Origin: Brachynemurus nebulosus
Taxonomy: Eukaryota; Arthropoda; Insecta; Neuroptera; Myrmeleontidae
Assembly (NCBI GenBank): GCA_035578155.1
Contig: JAPWDM010000017.1
Location: 1,140,001-1,204,000, forward strand
DNA length: 64,000 nt
Reading direction: 5' to 3'
Shown here in pieces: positions 35,530 through 48,360 of the stretch; position 1 is the stretch's first letter; each line of letters opens with the position of its first letter. A program made the translations under genes and the position numbers. The notes beneath the pieces were generated by a model. That model was not told the DNA's origin. It saw nothing but the letters and a program-made list of their open reading frames with translations, and did not search any database.

Positions 35530-36330
35530 CGTAAAATTCTAGAATATTCTAATCGTCAACTAGCAGACATATCAAAAAACAGACTTCACTATTGAATTGG
35601 TCACTAAAAATGAGATTAAGCAGCACAGTTTAACAAAAATTCTAGAATGTTCTATTTGTTAACTAGCAAAAATATCGAAAAATCAATTACATCATTCAAT
35701 TGGTCATTACAAAATAGGCCAAATAGCATATCTTGATAAATGATCTGGAATATTCTATTCGTAAACTAGCAAAGATATCAAAACACAGACGTCACCATTG
35801 TGTTGGTCATCTAAAAAGAGACCAAATAGCACATTTTGGTAAATGTTCTAAAATATTCTAATTGTCAAGTAGCAAAGATATTGAAATATTGATTGCACCA
35901 TTTGACTATCCAACCAAAATTAAACTAATAAAACCTAAATGTTCCATTTTGGCCAACATTCTAGAATGATCTGTCAGTCAGCCAGAATAGAATATTCCAG
36001 AACATTTATCAAAATGTGATATTTCGTTTTTTTTTTTTTGGTGACCAATTAAATGGTACCACCGGTTTTTCCATATCTTTGTTAGTTGCCGAATAGAACA
36101 TTCTAGAATTTTTGTCAAATTGCGCTGCTTAATCTAATTTTTAGTAACCAATTCAATAGTGAAGTCGGTTTTTTGATATCTCTGCTAGAATCGCAGGCGA
36201 GTAGAATATTCTAGAATTTTTGCCAGTTTCGGCTATTTGGCGTCTTTTACGCTGATGAATCCGATAGTAAAGTTGGTCTTTCGACATCCTTGTTAGTTTT
36301 CTAAAAGTCGCACTTATATTCATTAATATA
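35530..36330. repeat. Symmetric array of ~105-bp units, each with a heat-shock-element-like site
   Basis: Five units run forward (sites at 35537, 35640, 35743, 35846 and 35959) and three run inverted (35985, 36091 and 36204), so the array is an imperfect foldback centred near 35980. Each unit carries alternating TTC/GAA triplets two bases apart: TTCTAGAATATTC at 35537-35549, TTCTAGAATGTTC at 35640-35652, and GAATAGAACATTCTAGAA at 36091-36108. Four or five sites meet nTTCnnGAAnnTTCn exactly. Between sites, phrases such as CTAGCAAAGATATC, TTGAATTGGTCA and CAAATAGCACATTTTG recur. No gene promoter is evident nearby. Confidence 0.85.
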
Positions 36331-36410
36331 ACATTCAATTCCGTTTATCTATAGAACTGAATTTTAGATGTAACTTATTTCTCAGAATAGTTTTGTTTTA
36401 AATAAATTCA

Positions 36411-36534
36411 GATAATTAATATTTACCAACCCCCTACATAAAAGTTAGCCGACGCCCCTGATCTTCCGATGTTACGTACTTCCCCTTAAATTTGCACCAA
36501 ACTCTACGTACCATTGGATTTCTGGTGTATTTTT
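36411..36534 (+). mobile_element. Fragment of transposon family A
   Basis: ATATTTACCAACCCCC, then CCCCTGATCTTCCGA, TTACGTACTTCCCCTTAAAT and ACGTACCATTGGATTT match the middle of the full A copies (49380-49490). It begins right after the heat-shock-element-like array. Both termini are missing. Confidence 0.75.
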
Positions 36535-36762
36535 GCTAAACAAAATAATTTTTTTTATTTGCAAATATTTTTGAATTAATAGAATTTATTTGATTTATTA
36601 AATGTTACAGTTAAGTTACAGTGGTGTATTATATACAATTTTACTTTTAAGTCTTTAATTACAATTTTCAATGAAAATTATACTATTTTAAATATTTTTT
36701 GCAATTAGTATCTATACACTTTGGTTTTTAGTTTATAGTAAATAATGACTAAAAACTATTTA

Positions 36763-36840
36763 CAAGGCCGGCGCGACCTTATAGGCGAACTGGGTCTAAG
36801 GCGCATAAAATCGAGGGGCGCCAAAAATCTGGGGACGTAA
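36763..36840 (+). repeat. hAT-like transposon end remnant
   Basis: AAGGCCGGCGCGACCTTATA followed by GGCGAACTGGGTCTAAGGCG resembles termini of hAT MITEs that start CAGGGCCGGCGC. The first bases are altered and the partner end was not located, so this is probably a solo decayed end. Confidence 0.5.
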
Positions 36841-37812
36841 AAATTATAAATTTTACAAGCACTATACGTATTTTTGTTAACTAAATTCACTTTCCCAACG
36901 ATTTTAATATTTATGTATTTTTTGTCTAATTGTATTTCGAAACATTGTATTTCGAAAAGTACCTATAATGGAAAAGGGGTCAGTCAAACTTTTTTTTAAT
37001 AATGTCTTTTTATTTATAATTATAATTTTTCTTTTTTGGGTTGAAGAATAACTTTCTTTTTCGTTTTGACCGCTACCCAAAATAATGAAGATTACAGGAT
37101 TTGTGTAAAAATTATAATTTTAAAAATCTAGAATACCATAAAGTAACGTTCAAATGAGTGAATATTATTAAAGTTTTATTTTAACTTTCATAATATTGAA
37201 ATAATGAGTTTACATACTTGCATATAAATAAACTTATTTTTACAATTACAGCCCCATCTGTTACGAATAGAAAAAAATGTTTCGTATAAAAGTTGATTAT
37301 TTTGTCCCATAGAATCCGAACCTGCAATAAAAAACTGGGGTTCTATTTTAGATTTCAAAATTACCCCCGCCCTCCCCCTCACAGGGGGCAGGGGGACTTA
37401 TTTTAAGACAGAAAGATGCCCTCTTCAGAAATACTATTTTTTGGTCAGGTAAAGTTTCCCTACAGGCTTATTTTTCAAGACATAGAAAATTCCAGGTTAA
37501 ATGGATCAGCCTGTATATGTGTATATTCTATACATTTCTAAATTGTCCTCAAAACGTTAAGGAAAACTGTATATTTTTAACCACAAAAAGTTTTATGAGA
37601 AAGTTTTTACAACGTTACAGAACGTTTATTGTCCTCAAAAAAATGCGGTTATGCTTTTCAGCCGCCATATTGAAGCCCTTATTGTGTGAGGTCAATCATG
37701 TCACTCATATTTGAAAAGTAGAGTTTATAACCTTTAATTTGACCTATTGTACACCTATTAGAAGCAACACAAATTTTGGCCAGCAGGGGGTCTCCCGTTC
37801 AGAATGAATGTC

Positions 37813-37814
<2 letters not shown>

Positions 37815-37905
<91 letters not shown>
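37815..37905. repeat. (TA)n microsatellite
   Basis: About 90 bases of pure TA directly abutting the left terminus of T1 copy 3. Confidence 0.95.
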
Positions 37906-37907
<2 letters not shown>

Positions 37908-38361
37908 GTGTGAGTTTTTTTGAGAGTTGCCATTTTTATTCTAAACCGCTGATTTAATCAGAAAACTGTTCAAATAAGAGTTGTAGATATCGACGGGGGC
38001 AACCGATTGCTATAGCAATCAGTCAGGAGCTTTATAGCTCTTGTGGTTTTCGAGCTATGATACAAACTTACAAATTTTTAAATGAGACTATATATTAATT
38101 TTTCGATAAAACTGATCTAATGCATTAATTAACAACATAAATGAAGAAAAAAATTTATTATTATTATATATATTTTTGAATTTTTTTTAAGTTTATCAAT
38201 TAGGCGGTAAAAATATGCATATTTACTTGAGGCTACGTCAACCGACAGTGTTTTTTTGGTTACATTTCTATTACATCCAAGAAAAGAACCTTTTCCAGTA
38301 CCATTTCTATCATACAAATTTGGCTGTAATAAAAATTGTAACTCTCAAAAAACTCACATGG
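37906..38361 (+). mobile_element. MITE family T1, copy 3
   Basis: A 456-bp copy, CCGTGTGAGTTTTTTTGAGA at the left and AAAAAACTCACATGG at the right, followed by TATATATA. It is collinear with copy 2. It has a short internal duplication of GCAATC near 38005-38022. The minus-strand ORF 38129-38317 lies inside it and is not a gene. Confidence 0.85.
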
Positions 38362-38749
38362 TATATATAAATTAAAAGACAGTTGACAGACAATGTGGAC
38401 TTGGAATTACTTTCCTAGGTTGAGTAGTTACAAAGAAAAATTTTTTGAAGAAAGCAGTCTTTGTTGGATATTCTTTTAGTTATCTAACTACTCGGCTTTA
38501 GCCGGGAAGGTTGTAGATGTCAGTTACTTATAACATTACCCTACGATTATTGCTATGAGTTGCTACTGGGAGGCACATTGCCCATGCAAACCCGGCTATA
38601 CCCTTTGTTAATTCTTAACCCCCTTCCACCCACACGAAAAATCTTAATTTTGACATTATTAATTTATTACCATTAAATGGTCAAGGTCATGTTCAAGGTC
38701 AAATTCGAGGTCATTTTCTAGTTCCTCATTTCTTCCCATGAAACTTTTG

Positions 38750-38945
38750 TCCGGGTTATTTTGCGATAAAGTCAATATTAACAGAGATTTTCAGCTGTTC
38801 CAGAACTTTATGAACGCTCTGTATATACATATATACAGAGCGTTCATAAAGTTCCAGAATTATTTTGTCCGAGTTATTTTTCGATAAAGTCAATATTAAC
38901 TGAGATTTTCAGCTGTTCCGCAACTTTATGAACACTCGGTATGTT
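38750..38945. repeat. Inverted duplication with a perfect central hairpin
   Basis: ACTTTATGAACGCTCTGTAT at 38807 is followed immediately by its complement, ending GCGTTCATAAAGTTCCAGAA. Flanking it, CGATAAAGTCAATATTAAC, GAGATTTTCAGCTGTTCC and a TTATGAAC phrase are directly repeated on the two sides (38765-38815 and 38882-38935). The structure is two copies of a repeat end plus a palindrome. Confidence 0.75.
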
Positions 38946-39624
38946 ATAATATAATATGTAAGAAAGAGAAGTAGTTAAGCAATGCAGTTTTATAATATTG
39001 TTCAGAAAGCACAGACTTTAAAGCGCATGCAATGAATAATAACTTTCAATATTCTCCAGTCCACCAGTTTAATAAATTTTCATTTTCGTCTGTTACATAA
39101 AACTGTTACACCATTCATTCTGACACTTTATTTAATTTAATATATTCCAGTTCAAACCAAATATATTCATTTACAGATGTGAACATACATATAAGTATTG
39201 GTGGGAATGAAAATCAAATTCACATGCTGTAAGCTCTCAGAAACAGCCACTAAGCATCGTTACGGTATTGCAATAAATACCTTTAAGAAACTGGCAACCG
39301 TTCCATTATTTCCCTATTTATAATGTACGAGTAGGTATACCAATCGCTTTTAAAAATAAAGAGATGATGATTTTGCTACAGCTCCATTCATTTCTAGGGT
39401 TATGAAGAAATAAATTTCGAAACCATTATAAATTCGTCAAATCTCTCTATCCGTCTGTCGCACTCCCGTAATTCCTACACCTTCCAGCCTATGAAAATGA
39501 AATTTTGCATACATGTGTTAAAGGTGCAAGTCTCAACTAATATTAGGTTAAAAAAAATCTCTTAGAATTTTGGTTTCCCGAATTAGAAAATTTTTTTCAC
39601 GTACTACATTGCCAGGAATATTTA

Positions 39625-39765
39625 GGAATATATTTTTTCTTCAGAATTGTGTTCTAAGGGTTCGAAAATAGATAGCGCCCCTACTCTCGCCTCGAACTGC
39701 TATTGTCGGGTAGATTGTAATAGTCTAATTTTTCGGTGAAAAATTCGACTAAAAAGTAATCTATG
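39625..39765 (+). repeat. Repeat G copy
   Basis: TTTTTTCTTCAGAATTGTGT, TTCGAAAATAGATAGCGCCC, CTACTCTCGCCTCG and TCTAATTTTTCGGTGAAAAA match the G copies at 31427-31570 and 54337-54465. This copy has no TA array beside it. Confidence 0.75.
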
Positions 39766-40635
39766 ACCTTACAAAATATATTAATTTTTTTATTTCGTAT
39801 ATTTTCAAACTTATAAAATAAAATTTGAAAAAGGGAGTTCGGAAAGAAATTTAAATCGTATCGTATTTGTTGAAATAAATTGAAAAAATTCAATGAAAAA
39901 TTTCTTTTCATTTATCTATTTGGAAATCTAATCCAACTATTTATTCAATATTAATGGTTATCAATATTTTTTTACTATGAACAGGTGAAAATATATCGGC
40001 ATCGTTCAAATGGTATTTTATACTTTTCTTTATTAGTTCTGAAATATCAAAAAAGAAAATTTTTAGATTTTACAATGGTAGCGACGCTAGGAAGAAATTT
40101 TTTTTTTAACTGCTACGTCCAATACCAAATATCTAAAATTATTTGAAAGTGCAAAAGTGAAAATGTAATCGTAAAATAAATGTGTCTTAATAAAAATTGA
40201 GAAATTTTTATACGTTACTAATGATCGTTGTTTAATTCTTAGACAGTCATATTTATATTATTTGAAGAAATCACGATATGCTTACTTATTTGTTGGCTAG
40301 TTTATACATTTGATTAGTATTTCAAATAACCTATGACATTTTCCTAAAACGTGTCATGGCCAAATAGAATGTTTTGTTCTACTTTTTTTTTTTTGATAAA
40401 ACATCTGGAAAAATTTGTACTAATAATTTTAATATTGACAAAATTAAGTTATTTAAATCGATCAAAACTTTTAATTTTGAAATTACATTTGTACCAGTAA
40501 CCATTGACTAACCTAGATAGGTTAGTCAGTGGTTCAAAAATCTTTCTTATGTGATTTTTTCTCCTCTTTCTAACGGTATAAAAATATATCGTCAAAAAAT
40601 GCCCAAAAAGTTATATTTCGACCATTAAACATGCC

Positions 40636-40920
<285 letters not shown>

Positions 40921-41182
40921 CCGCACGATAACTCTCGAAAGAAATGTCTTACTTTTACGAAATTTGGTGAAAATATTGGAAGTCCCAAACCGTTGGACGA
41001 GTTCGTTAACCAAACTCGTCCGATGCCTGGAACATGTTTTTTTGGAAATTTTCGTGAAAAATATTAGTTTTTTACCAAAATTTCCACTTATTCAAAAATT
41101 TTTGCAACATTTTTTTACACCGTTGAAAAGAGGAGAAAAAATCACATAAAAAGATCTTTAAACTATTATTCTATGTCAGCTA

Positions 41183-41564
41183 TTAGGTGTGTGCAAAAGT
41201 TCTACCCATTTTTAGGGCATAAGAAAATAAAATAATAAATCCAAGTTTATGTATTTGTCTTTCTACTGTAGTTCTGTGTATAGAAAACCTCTCTGCTAAT
41301 TCTTCAACAGTTAATTTGCTCACAATTTAATATAGTGTGTTCAAAATCTTCATCAGGAAACTTCGAAGGGCGTCCAGATAGCGGTTTATCGGAGCAGCTT
41401 TTATCTCCGTTACTGAATTTTCGAAACCAACGACGGCAAGTACTTTCGTCTATAGCATCTTCCCCATACACCTCAAGAATATTACGACAGGCTTTGACAG
41501 CATTATGACCTTTGTCAAACTCATAAAGTAAACAGTGTATGATATGATCTTTGCTACACGACAT
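41183..41564 (-). pseudogene. mariner-family transposase helix-turn-helix remnant
   Basis: From the ATG at 41564 the minus strand reads MSCSKDHIIHCLLYEFDKGH, then NAVKACRNILEVYGEDAIDE, CRRWFRKFSNGD and SGRPSKFPDED. This is the first helix-turn-helix and GRP linker of mariner transposases. The frame is lost near 41310, but the next frame continues KLTVEELAERFSIHRTTVER and ends near 41225 with QIHKLGF, the second helix-turn-helix. About 40 bases beyond, TTAGGTGTGTGCAAAAGTT at 41183 looks like a mariner terminal repeat. The DD34D catalytic domain is therefore deleted. The 5' terminal repeat was not found. The fragment is not functional. Confidence 0.85.
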
Positions 41565-41639
41565 GTCAACCGTACAACGAATTAATTACTTATAAGCGAG
41601 AATTATGGTAAATCTGTTTATTTTGATAGTGGTGCAAGT

Positions 41640-41900
41640 CCATCTTACAAGTAAAATTTCCGAGACGGGACCTATTGATTTTGATGAAATTTAGATATGT
41701 TGTAGAACACTAAAAAATAAGTAATACGTATTTTTTTTATCTGCGGAGAAGCGGTTTGAAGGGGTGAAATCGTTCTGCGAAAATTGGGATGAAAATTTAA
41801 TTTTTCAAATATCTCGAAAACAGTAGGAAACAGAGCAAAAGTTTAAATTGGCGATATTGCTCTTTTTAGCTTTTCATAGAAAAGCTATTAATTTCGTTGA
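41640..41900 (+). repeat. Dispersed repeat fragment (shared with 3940-4250)
   Basis: Phrases GATTTTGATGAAATTT, GAAGGGGTGAAATCG, AAAATTGGGATGAAAATTT and AAAGTTTAAATTGGCG occur in the same order as at 3990-4170. Identity is moderate. It abuts the mariner remnant. Confidence 0.5.
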
Positions 41901-42687
41901 GTGATCGAAAATTTGAGAGAGGTGGTAATTAATAATAATAATAATAATATATATAAAATAATTATAGAGTGTTACATGCATATATTGAATAAACGCAGAA
42001 GGGTATTCTTACTGTACTTAAAAAATAAAAAAAATTATAAATTAACACTTTCACCATTATATGTGAAGAATACGTAAAGAAATGGCTGCAGAAAATTTAC
42101 TTTGCGTTTTCATAAGGAAAGTTAATCTTGTTTTTGGCAAAAAAATAGGTACTTTTCTCTAGTGTATATATTAGTCAACTCTATTGTTGTTACCATTAAG
42201 ATGCTACCAGATTTAAGACTATTTGATAACTTGTGGTGCCATCTGTTCTTTATTTAAAAAAATATTACATTTGAAATTATTCTTCAATGACAGTTATATG
42301 TCAATATTTTTAAATAATAAAAAAAATACATGAATACATAAAAAACTTTGCATTACAATCAACTAAATAGATACTTGCTTATTATATTAACTAAGTCTTT
42401 GATAAATGTTTAACAAGTGACTTGAAGAAATTAAAACTTAAAAATACAATTTATAAAATTATAACCAACTTTGAGTACTCGTCGAGTATTTCTTTTATAT
42501 TGTGAAGGTTTTGTTATTTGGAAAAATTTTCTCACGACCAATTTTATTATTATAGATTGGCCTTGAATCATTTTTATTTTAAAAAATGACCGATCGTTTT
42601 TTGGACGCAACTTGGCGTCTGCATCTATGCATCGTAACAATCCTTTAAATTTACATATAAGCATACCTAAATCATGGATGTATATTA
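41900..42687. other. AT-rich stretch without recognisable genes
   Basis: Contains a small (ATA)n run near 41930-41950. The minus-strand ORF 42431-42664 has no domain. Nothing else can be supported. Confidence 0.5.
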
Positions 42688-42695
42688 TTAATTAC

Positions 42696-43668
42696 TAAGG
42701 TTGGGGAAATATGCACTAAAAAACCGTGCATATATGCACCTAATATGCTTTAAAAAATGTCTAAAATATGCTCAAATATATCTTAAAAAACAAAATATGC
42801 ATTATTTATGCAAATATTCACTAAAGATTAATGTAGATGTATGTTTAATATATTCTAAAAAAATTGAAAATAATACTTCAAACATAATACTTCAAAAATT
42901 TGACGGTACTTAGGTACTTACGACTTTTGAACAGAAAACGCAATATATTTCCATCATATTTAAAAATATTTTTATAAGGTTTTATCCATTTTTGTATTAA
43001 TTCTCTTTTTGATGAGCTGATTTTCAGTATTTCGTAATTAAAATATAAGTGAAATTTCCAATAATGTAAAATATCTTTGAATTCTGAGATGTTTAAAAGT
43101 CGTTTCAAATTAGAGCACGTCCGACGATTTAAAACCAATTATTCTATTGTTAATGTTTAGACCATTTTGTAAATATGATAAACAGAAATATACACAGGAC
43201 TACAGGAGTTCTTGGAATTTTTTTGAAATTTGTTTTATTTACTTTAAAACTAACTATTAAATTCAAATATTTCAACAATCAAAATTTTATATATTAATGA
43301 AGTTATTTCTGAAAAAAAAGAAAACAAATATTAAAACTGTTCGGGTATTGAACGCGTTCGGGTATAGGGGCTTTTACGTTAAATGATTTAGAAGTTACTA
43401 GATTTTTTTAAATTAGTTGTTTAAGTTCAGTAAGTTTAGAAAGTAATTTTTAATTTAATTATTTTGGTCAAATTGTGAATATATGCACTTAATATGCATT
43501 AAAAAGGAGAATATGCAAAATTTACAAAAAATTGTAAATATATGCAAAATATGCAAAATAAAAGTTAGCTCATTTGATTTTAAATAGTTTATAATATCAA
43601 AAATCAAATTTTGGGGTAAATATGCTCATAAATAAAAAAGTATGCAAATATGCATTTGCCCAACCTTA
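42696..43668. mobile_element. hAT-type non-autonomous element W with a perfect 8-bp target-site duplication
   Basis: The element is flanked by TTAATTAC at 42688-42695 and 43669-43676. Its ends read TAAGGTTGGGGAAATATGCA and, on the minus strand, TAAGGTTGGGCAAATGCATA. ATATGCA or TATGCA motifs recur at least six times near each end, like subterminal transposase-binding repeats of hAT elements. An 8-bp duplication also fits hAT. The interior is AT-rich; the minus-strand ORF 42878-43138 is not recognised. A fragment of element Z (GGTATAGGGGCTTTTACGTT) lies inside at 43362-43381. Outside the subterminal zones there is no coding evidence. Confidence 0.85.
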
Positions 43669-43876
43669 TTAATTACATACCTACACATTTAGATGGCACC
43701 GTAGTGCCATATAATATAGTTACATGTATACATACAATACAGTTACCTGTATACTCACAATCAGTCTCAGAATCAGCCTACCTTTGTATCGTTATCCAAT
43801 GATGTTTTACATCGACCTCCAGTAAGATTCGCTAATGGAAATACTGACCATCTGAGAGAGATACTATTTTTACATA

Positions 43877-43950
43877 AGGTAAATGTCTTAGTTATTGACC
43901 CTGTCCGAGTTTGTGACCTATTTGGTGCAAACTAATGAAATTTTATTTTA
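43877..43950 (+). repeat. Solo end of element V
   Basis: ATAAGGTAAATGTCTTAGTT followed by ATTGACCCTGTCCGAGTTTG and TGACCTATTTGG resembles the terminal region of the element at 54920-55982. Only one end is seen here. Confidence 0.6.
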
Positions 43951-44540
43951 GTTTTAAAATAAATACTAGAATACAAAACACTGATGTGTGCTTTTTTTGT
44001 AAACAAGAATTTGTTACCATAACATACCTCTTATAAATAAAATTTCAATACATATAATTATGTTCATTTGTAGTCTGAACACCGTTATTGACACATCGTT
44101 ACAGTTTTGTTTAATGCAAAGTTCTTTTAAAATATAAGGTTCTTACGACGTAAATAAAAGTATATAATTATTAATTTTTTTATGCTGGTATTCACCAAGA
44201 TTGACTTACCTCTTAGATAGTAAACCAAAGGTTAAATTTTATTTTTATGAATATATTTTTCATTATTCACCAACGTTTTAAACTCCATAGGTTACTAACC
44301 ATTGATTAGCCTATTTTTAAATGTAATTGAAATGGTAGATCTACAATTTTTTAATGTTTTATAATGATTACTATGGTTGTACGTAGGCTAAATAAATATG
44401 ATTATATAAATAAAAAAAAAGTCTTTTTCTTGACAAATTAGTTCAAAATTTATCATTGTGCTAACCATACGTTTCATTTTTGTTGAAAAATAAAGACCTA
44501 ATATAATATAATAATAAATAAATATAATACAGATATAGAT
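43950..44540. other. AT-rich stretch without recognisable genes
   Basis: No coding or structural feature can be supported. Only A/T runs and scattered short repeats occur. Confidence 0.5.
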
Positions 44541-44546
44541 ACAAAT

Positions 44547-44755
44547 CCGGATTTACATAACGGCACTTGAGGCACGTGCCCTAGGGCCTCCACACTATAG
44601 GGGCCTCCACAAAATCGAATAAAATCTCAAAATTAAGGAATAGAATGGAAAGGATAACGGTTTTTTCGTTTCTTTTTTTTTTTTTTTGCTCACCAACCCT
44701 ATTTTTTGGGAACTTTGGGAAGTTCCCGGGGCATCCACAGAGGTAAACCCGGTAA
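44547..44755. mobile_element. Short MITE with CCGGATTTAC termini
   Basis: The left end, CCGGATTTACATAACGGCAC, is partly mirrored by GAGGTAAACCCGGTAA at the right. Inner phrases GCACGTGCCCTAGGGCCTCC and GTTCCCGGGGCATCC also form a rough complement. About 210 bp, noncoding. The ORF 44595-44873 on the minus strand crosses it and is not a gene. Confidence 0.55.
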
Positions 44756-44963
44756 ATAAAATAAAGAAATAAATAAATTCAAAAAATGTTGAACGAAGAA
44801 GAAAAACAGGAGCTAACAAATTTAATTGAAGAACATAAAATGTTATGGAAAATAAGAAAACAGCTGATTTCATCGTATTTTTCGAATGGATGAATTCTTT
44901 CGAAATAAATTTTTAGGCGTTGTCCTTGATTTTCTTCATCAGATGAAGATGGTGAAATAGATC

Positions 44964-45150
44964 TGTGGTTCTCAAACTTCTTGATCCGCGACCCCCTTTG
45001 TACTCAAAAATTTCAAAAGACCTTGGAAATATATAGAAATATGTAGGAAATGTATAGAAAATCGGTATGAAATCTACAATCAACTGTTTCTGTGACCCTC
45101 TCAAGTAGTTTTTTTGATCTCCAGGAGGTCGCGAGCCCCACTTATCACTG
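44964..45150. mobile_element. hAT-like MITE, GTGGTTCTCAAAC terminus
   Basis: The left end reads CTGTGGTTCTCAAACTTCTT followed by GATCCGCGACCCCC, a form familiar from hAT MITEs. The right end on the minus strand reads CAGTGATAAGTGGGGCTCGC. The flanks AAATAGAT and AAGTCGAT agree at six of eight positions, compatible with a worn 8-bp duplication. Confidence 0.55.
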
Positions 45151-45405
45151 AAGTCGATTCTGATGATGAGGGGAGAATTCTAAATAAATAGAAGGTATTT
45201 TTGTAGCATCAAAAAAAAAAAAATCGACATAAAATATTAGGTACCACCAGTTAGTCAACATTTTATTTAAGCTAATTCTAAAACAATAGAACTAAAAACA
45301 CTTCAAAATAACAATAATAATATTTTTTTTTTAAATGTAAAATAATAATTCGGGATAATCTGTCAAATTATTCTACTGTTAAAATTTATCTGTCCAAAAT
45401 CAAGC

Positions 45406-45408
<3 letters not shown>

Positions 45409-45477
<69 letters not shown>
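45409..45477. repeat. (TA)n microsatellite
   Basis: About 68 bases of TA, followed after a short gap by a fragment of transposon A. Confidence 0.95.
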
Positions 45478-45499
45478 TTATCTATATATATTTTATATA

Positions 45500-45639
45500 T
45501 GTAGGTAGCCAACATCAAAGGGTGTAATTAGCATAAATCTTAAGTTCATAATGATTAAAACACAGATTTAAATACGTTTTATTTGTGTCTCCAAAAACTG
45601 GGACTTTTCAGATACGAGGTTGAGAAAGAGCACGCGCGA
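45500..45639 (+). mobile_element. Terminal fragment of transposon family A
   Basis: GTAGGTAGCCAACATCAAAG, ATAAATCTTAAGTTCATAAT and GAGAAAGAGCACGCGCGA match the last ~140 bases of the A copies, ending at the terminal repeat and followed by TATG as in other copies. Identity is lower than between the two complete copies. Confidence 0.75.
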
Positions 45640-47060
45640 TATGCTTCTGAAGTTGAACTGTCGTATGAAAAGTTTTTATTATGTTTATTTTTAAATGATA
45701 AAACTCAAATATTATCCATTTAAATTAACGATTACAATAATTCATTAATTTTGAAAGTGTGGCAAGTCGATTTAGTTTATAATAAAACCACAATTTTTTT
45801 AGTCAGCGCTATGAACCCTATTGGATTATAAACTTACATTATCTAGTACCACAAAATACAAAAAATATGTCTAATAACACTTACCAATATTTTTAAATTT
45901 ATTGAAACGCAAACCCTTAAATATCTTGCAATAACAAAATATGGACTTGCCCCACTTTTAAAATAAACGGCTCATATATACATCTTTCATAACATTTAAA
46001 GAAAAGAAACAAAAATTAGTACAACTCTTTGTATTACATATTTTAGTGAAAATAAATTTTCTCTAAAATTAAAACTTTCAAACTGACATTTAAAAAGATT
46101 TTTCCTTAAATTTTGTTTCCATATTAATTTTAGTTTCTAACTATTTAAAAATTAAAACTTTTCAAGGTCTTAAAACAATTAACAAGAATAAAGTTTTAAT
46201 AATATTAAAGATTTACTTTTTAGGGTTCCGAAGTTTCAGAACCCTAAAAATTCGTCATGTTTGTTTTCAGAATTCTTACATTTTCCTGGACCTATGAAAT
46301 TTTTCATGTGCCTACATGCTACAGTTATTGATCTTAGATTAATATACAGCAAAAAAATTTTTCTTCCATTTTTGAGGTACTTTAATTCCAGTATTAAAAA
46401 GTAAGGGTCAAAATGATATCGTTAGAAAGGACTGCTAAAATGAAAGTGATATTCCTCCTCCATAATTTTTAACCTGTTGACCCAAAAAAGGTGAAAAAAT
46501 TATTAATACTAGCACTTGCTAAGAACAGTCAATTAAAATTATTTTAATTGACTAGATTGTGTTGGTAACTTCTGGAGATTTAGTTTAAAAAAAATTTGAA
46601 GTAGAGAAAGTTGTCTTCAGTAAATAAAATTTTACATTGAAGTAGGTTTCGTAATTCAAAAATACTCCTCAAAAATGAGTGCTTGGATTCTTTCAAACTT
46701 TTCAACTGAATAAAAAAAAACGAAAAATTATAGATTTTATTCAGTTAAAGTTATTTTGAATAATTTGGGTTCATAACTTTAAGAAGCATAACTATTACCA
46801 AATTATGAGATAATTTACTCTCATGTGATACAAGTGTAACATTATCGAATAAATTTATCTAGTTTTATGATAATCCGTAAAAAATTTGAGCTATTGAGGA
46901 ATCCTGTTTTATTGCATGTCCAACATGCACTTGACTAATTTTTAACTTTGACAACTTATCATTTCAATATTTAATTTTCACTTCACATATAAGCAATTAA
47001 AACTTTATTATATGAATTACAAAACTGAATTTCATCAAAATATTTCCTGGAAAATTAAAT
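45640..47060. other. AT-rich stretch, one small hairpin, no recognisable genes
   Basis: TTAGGGTTCCGAAG at 46222 and CAGAACCCTAAAAA at 46239 form a small hairpin resembling repeat ends seen in insects. Otherwise no feature can be supported. Confidence 0.5.
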
Positions 47061-47066
47061 TAGATA

Positions 47067-47792
<726 letters not shown>

Positions 47793-48044
47793 CTTATATT
47801 TTTTTTTTTATGTTAAGCTATACTTATGAAAATCTTTTTTTATAGATATATAAAAACTTAAGAAGTAATACTTTATCGCCACTGGCCAGTAAAATAAAAC
47901 AAACAATCAACAAAACAATCAACGAATTGTTACATCAAAATGATACTTAACAATGTCAAATTAAAAATTTTTCTATGCAAATTTTACCAATTAAAATTGA
48001 TGTAGATACATATTTTATTATTAATTTACAAGTTATTTGAAATT

Positions 48045-48360
48045 AAGGTAGTAGTCTGGTAACGGGCGCTGTTTTTCATGCCTAATTTTAGGGGCATTAT
48101 TTTATTTTATTTTATTTTATTTTTTTTTTTTTTTTTTTTGAGGAAGAACAAATGAAAAGTTTTAAATTTTTAATATGTTTTTATATAGATCTTAAAGTGA
48201 CAAAAAAAATTTTTTTTGAATAAATTAAATTTTGTTTTATTATTATTATTATCACTTGAAGTTGCCGCGTCAAAAAAAGCACGTGGATGGCCCGGGTGAT
48301 TTTGACTCTTGGGGACATCTGAAATCAAAAATTCTTAATTAATCTTAACCTATAGACACA
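48045..48360 (+). repeat. Dispersed repeat X, second locus, left part
   Basis: Matches 18705-19000 closely, with a (TTTTA)n expansion and poly-T near 48096-48139. The repeat resumes at 49799 after the insertion of transposon A copy 1. Confidence 0.85.
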
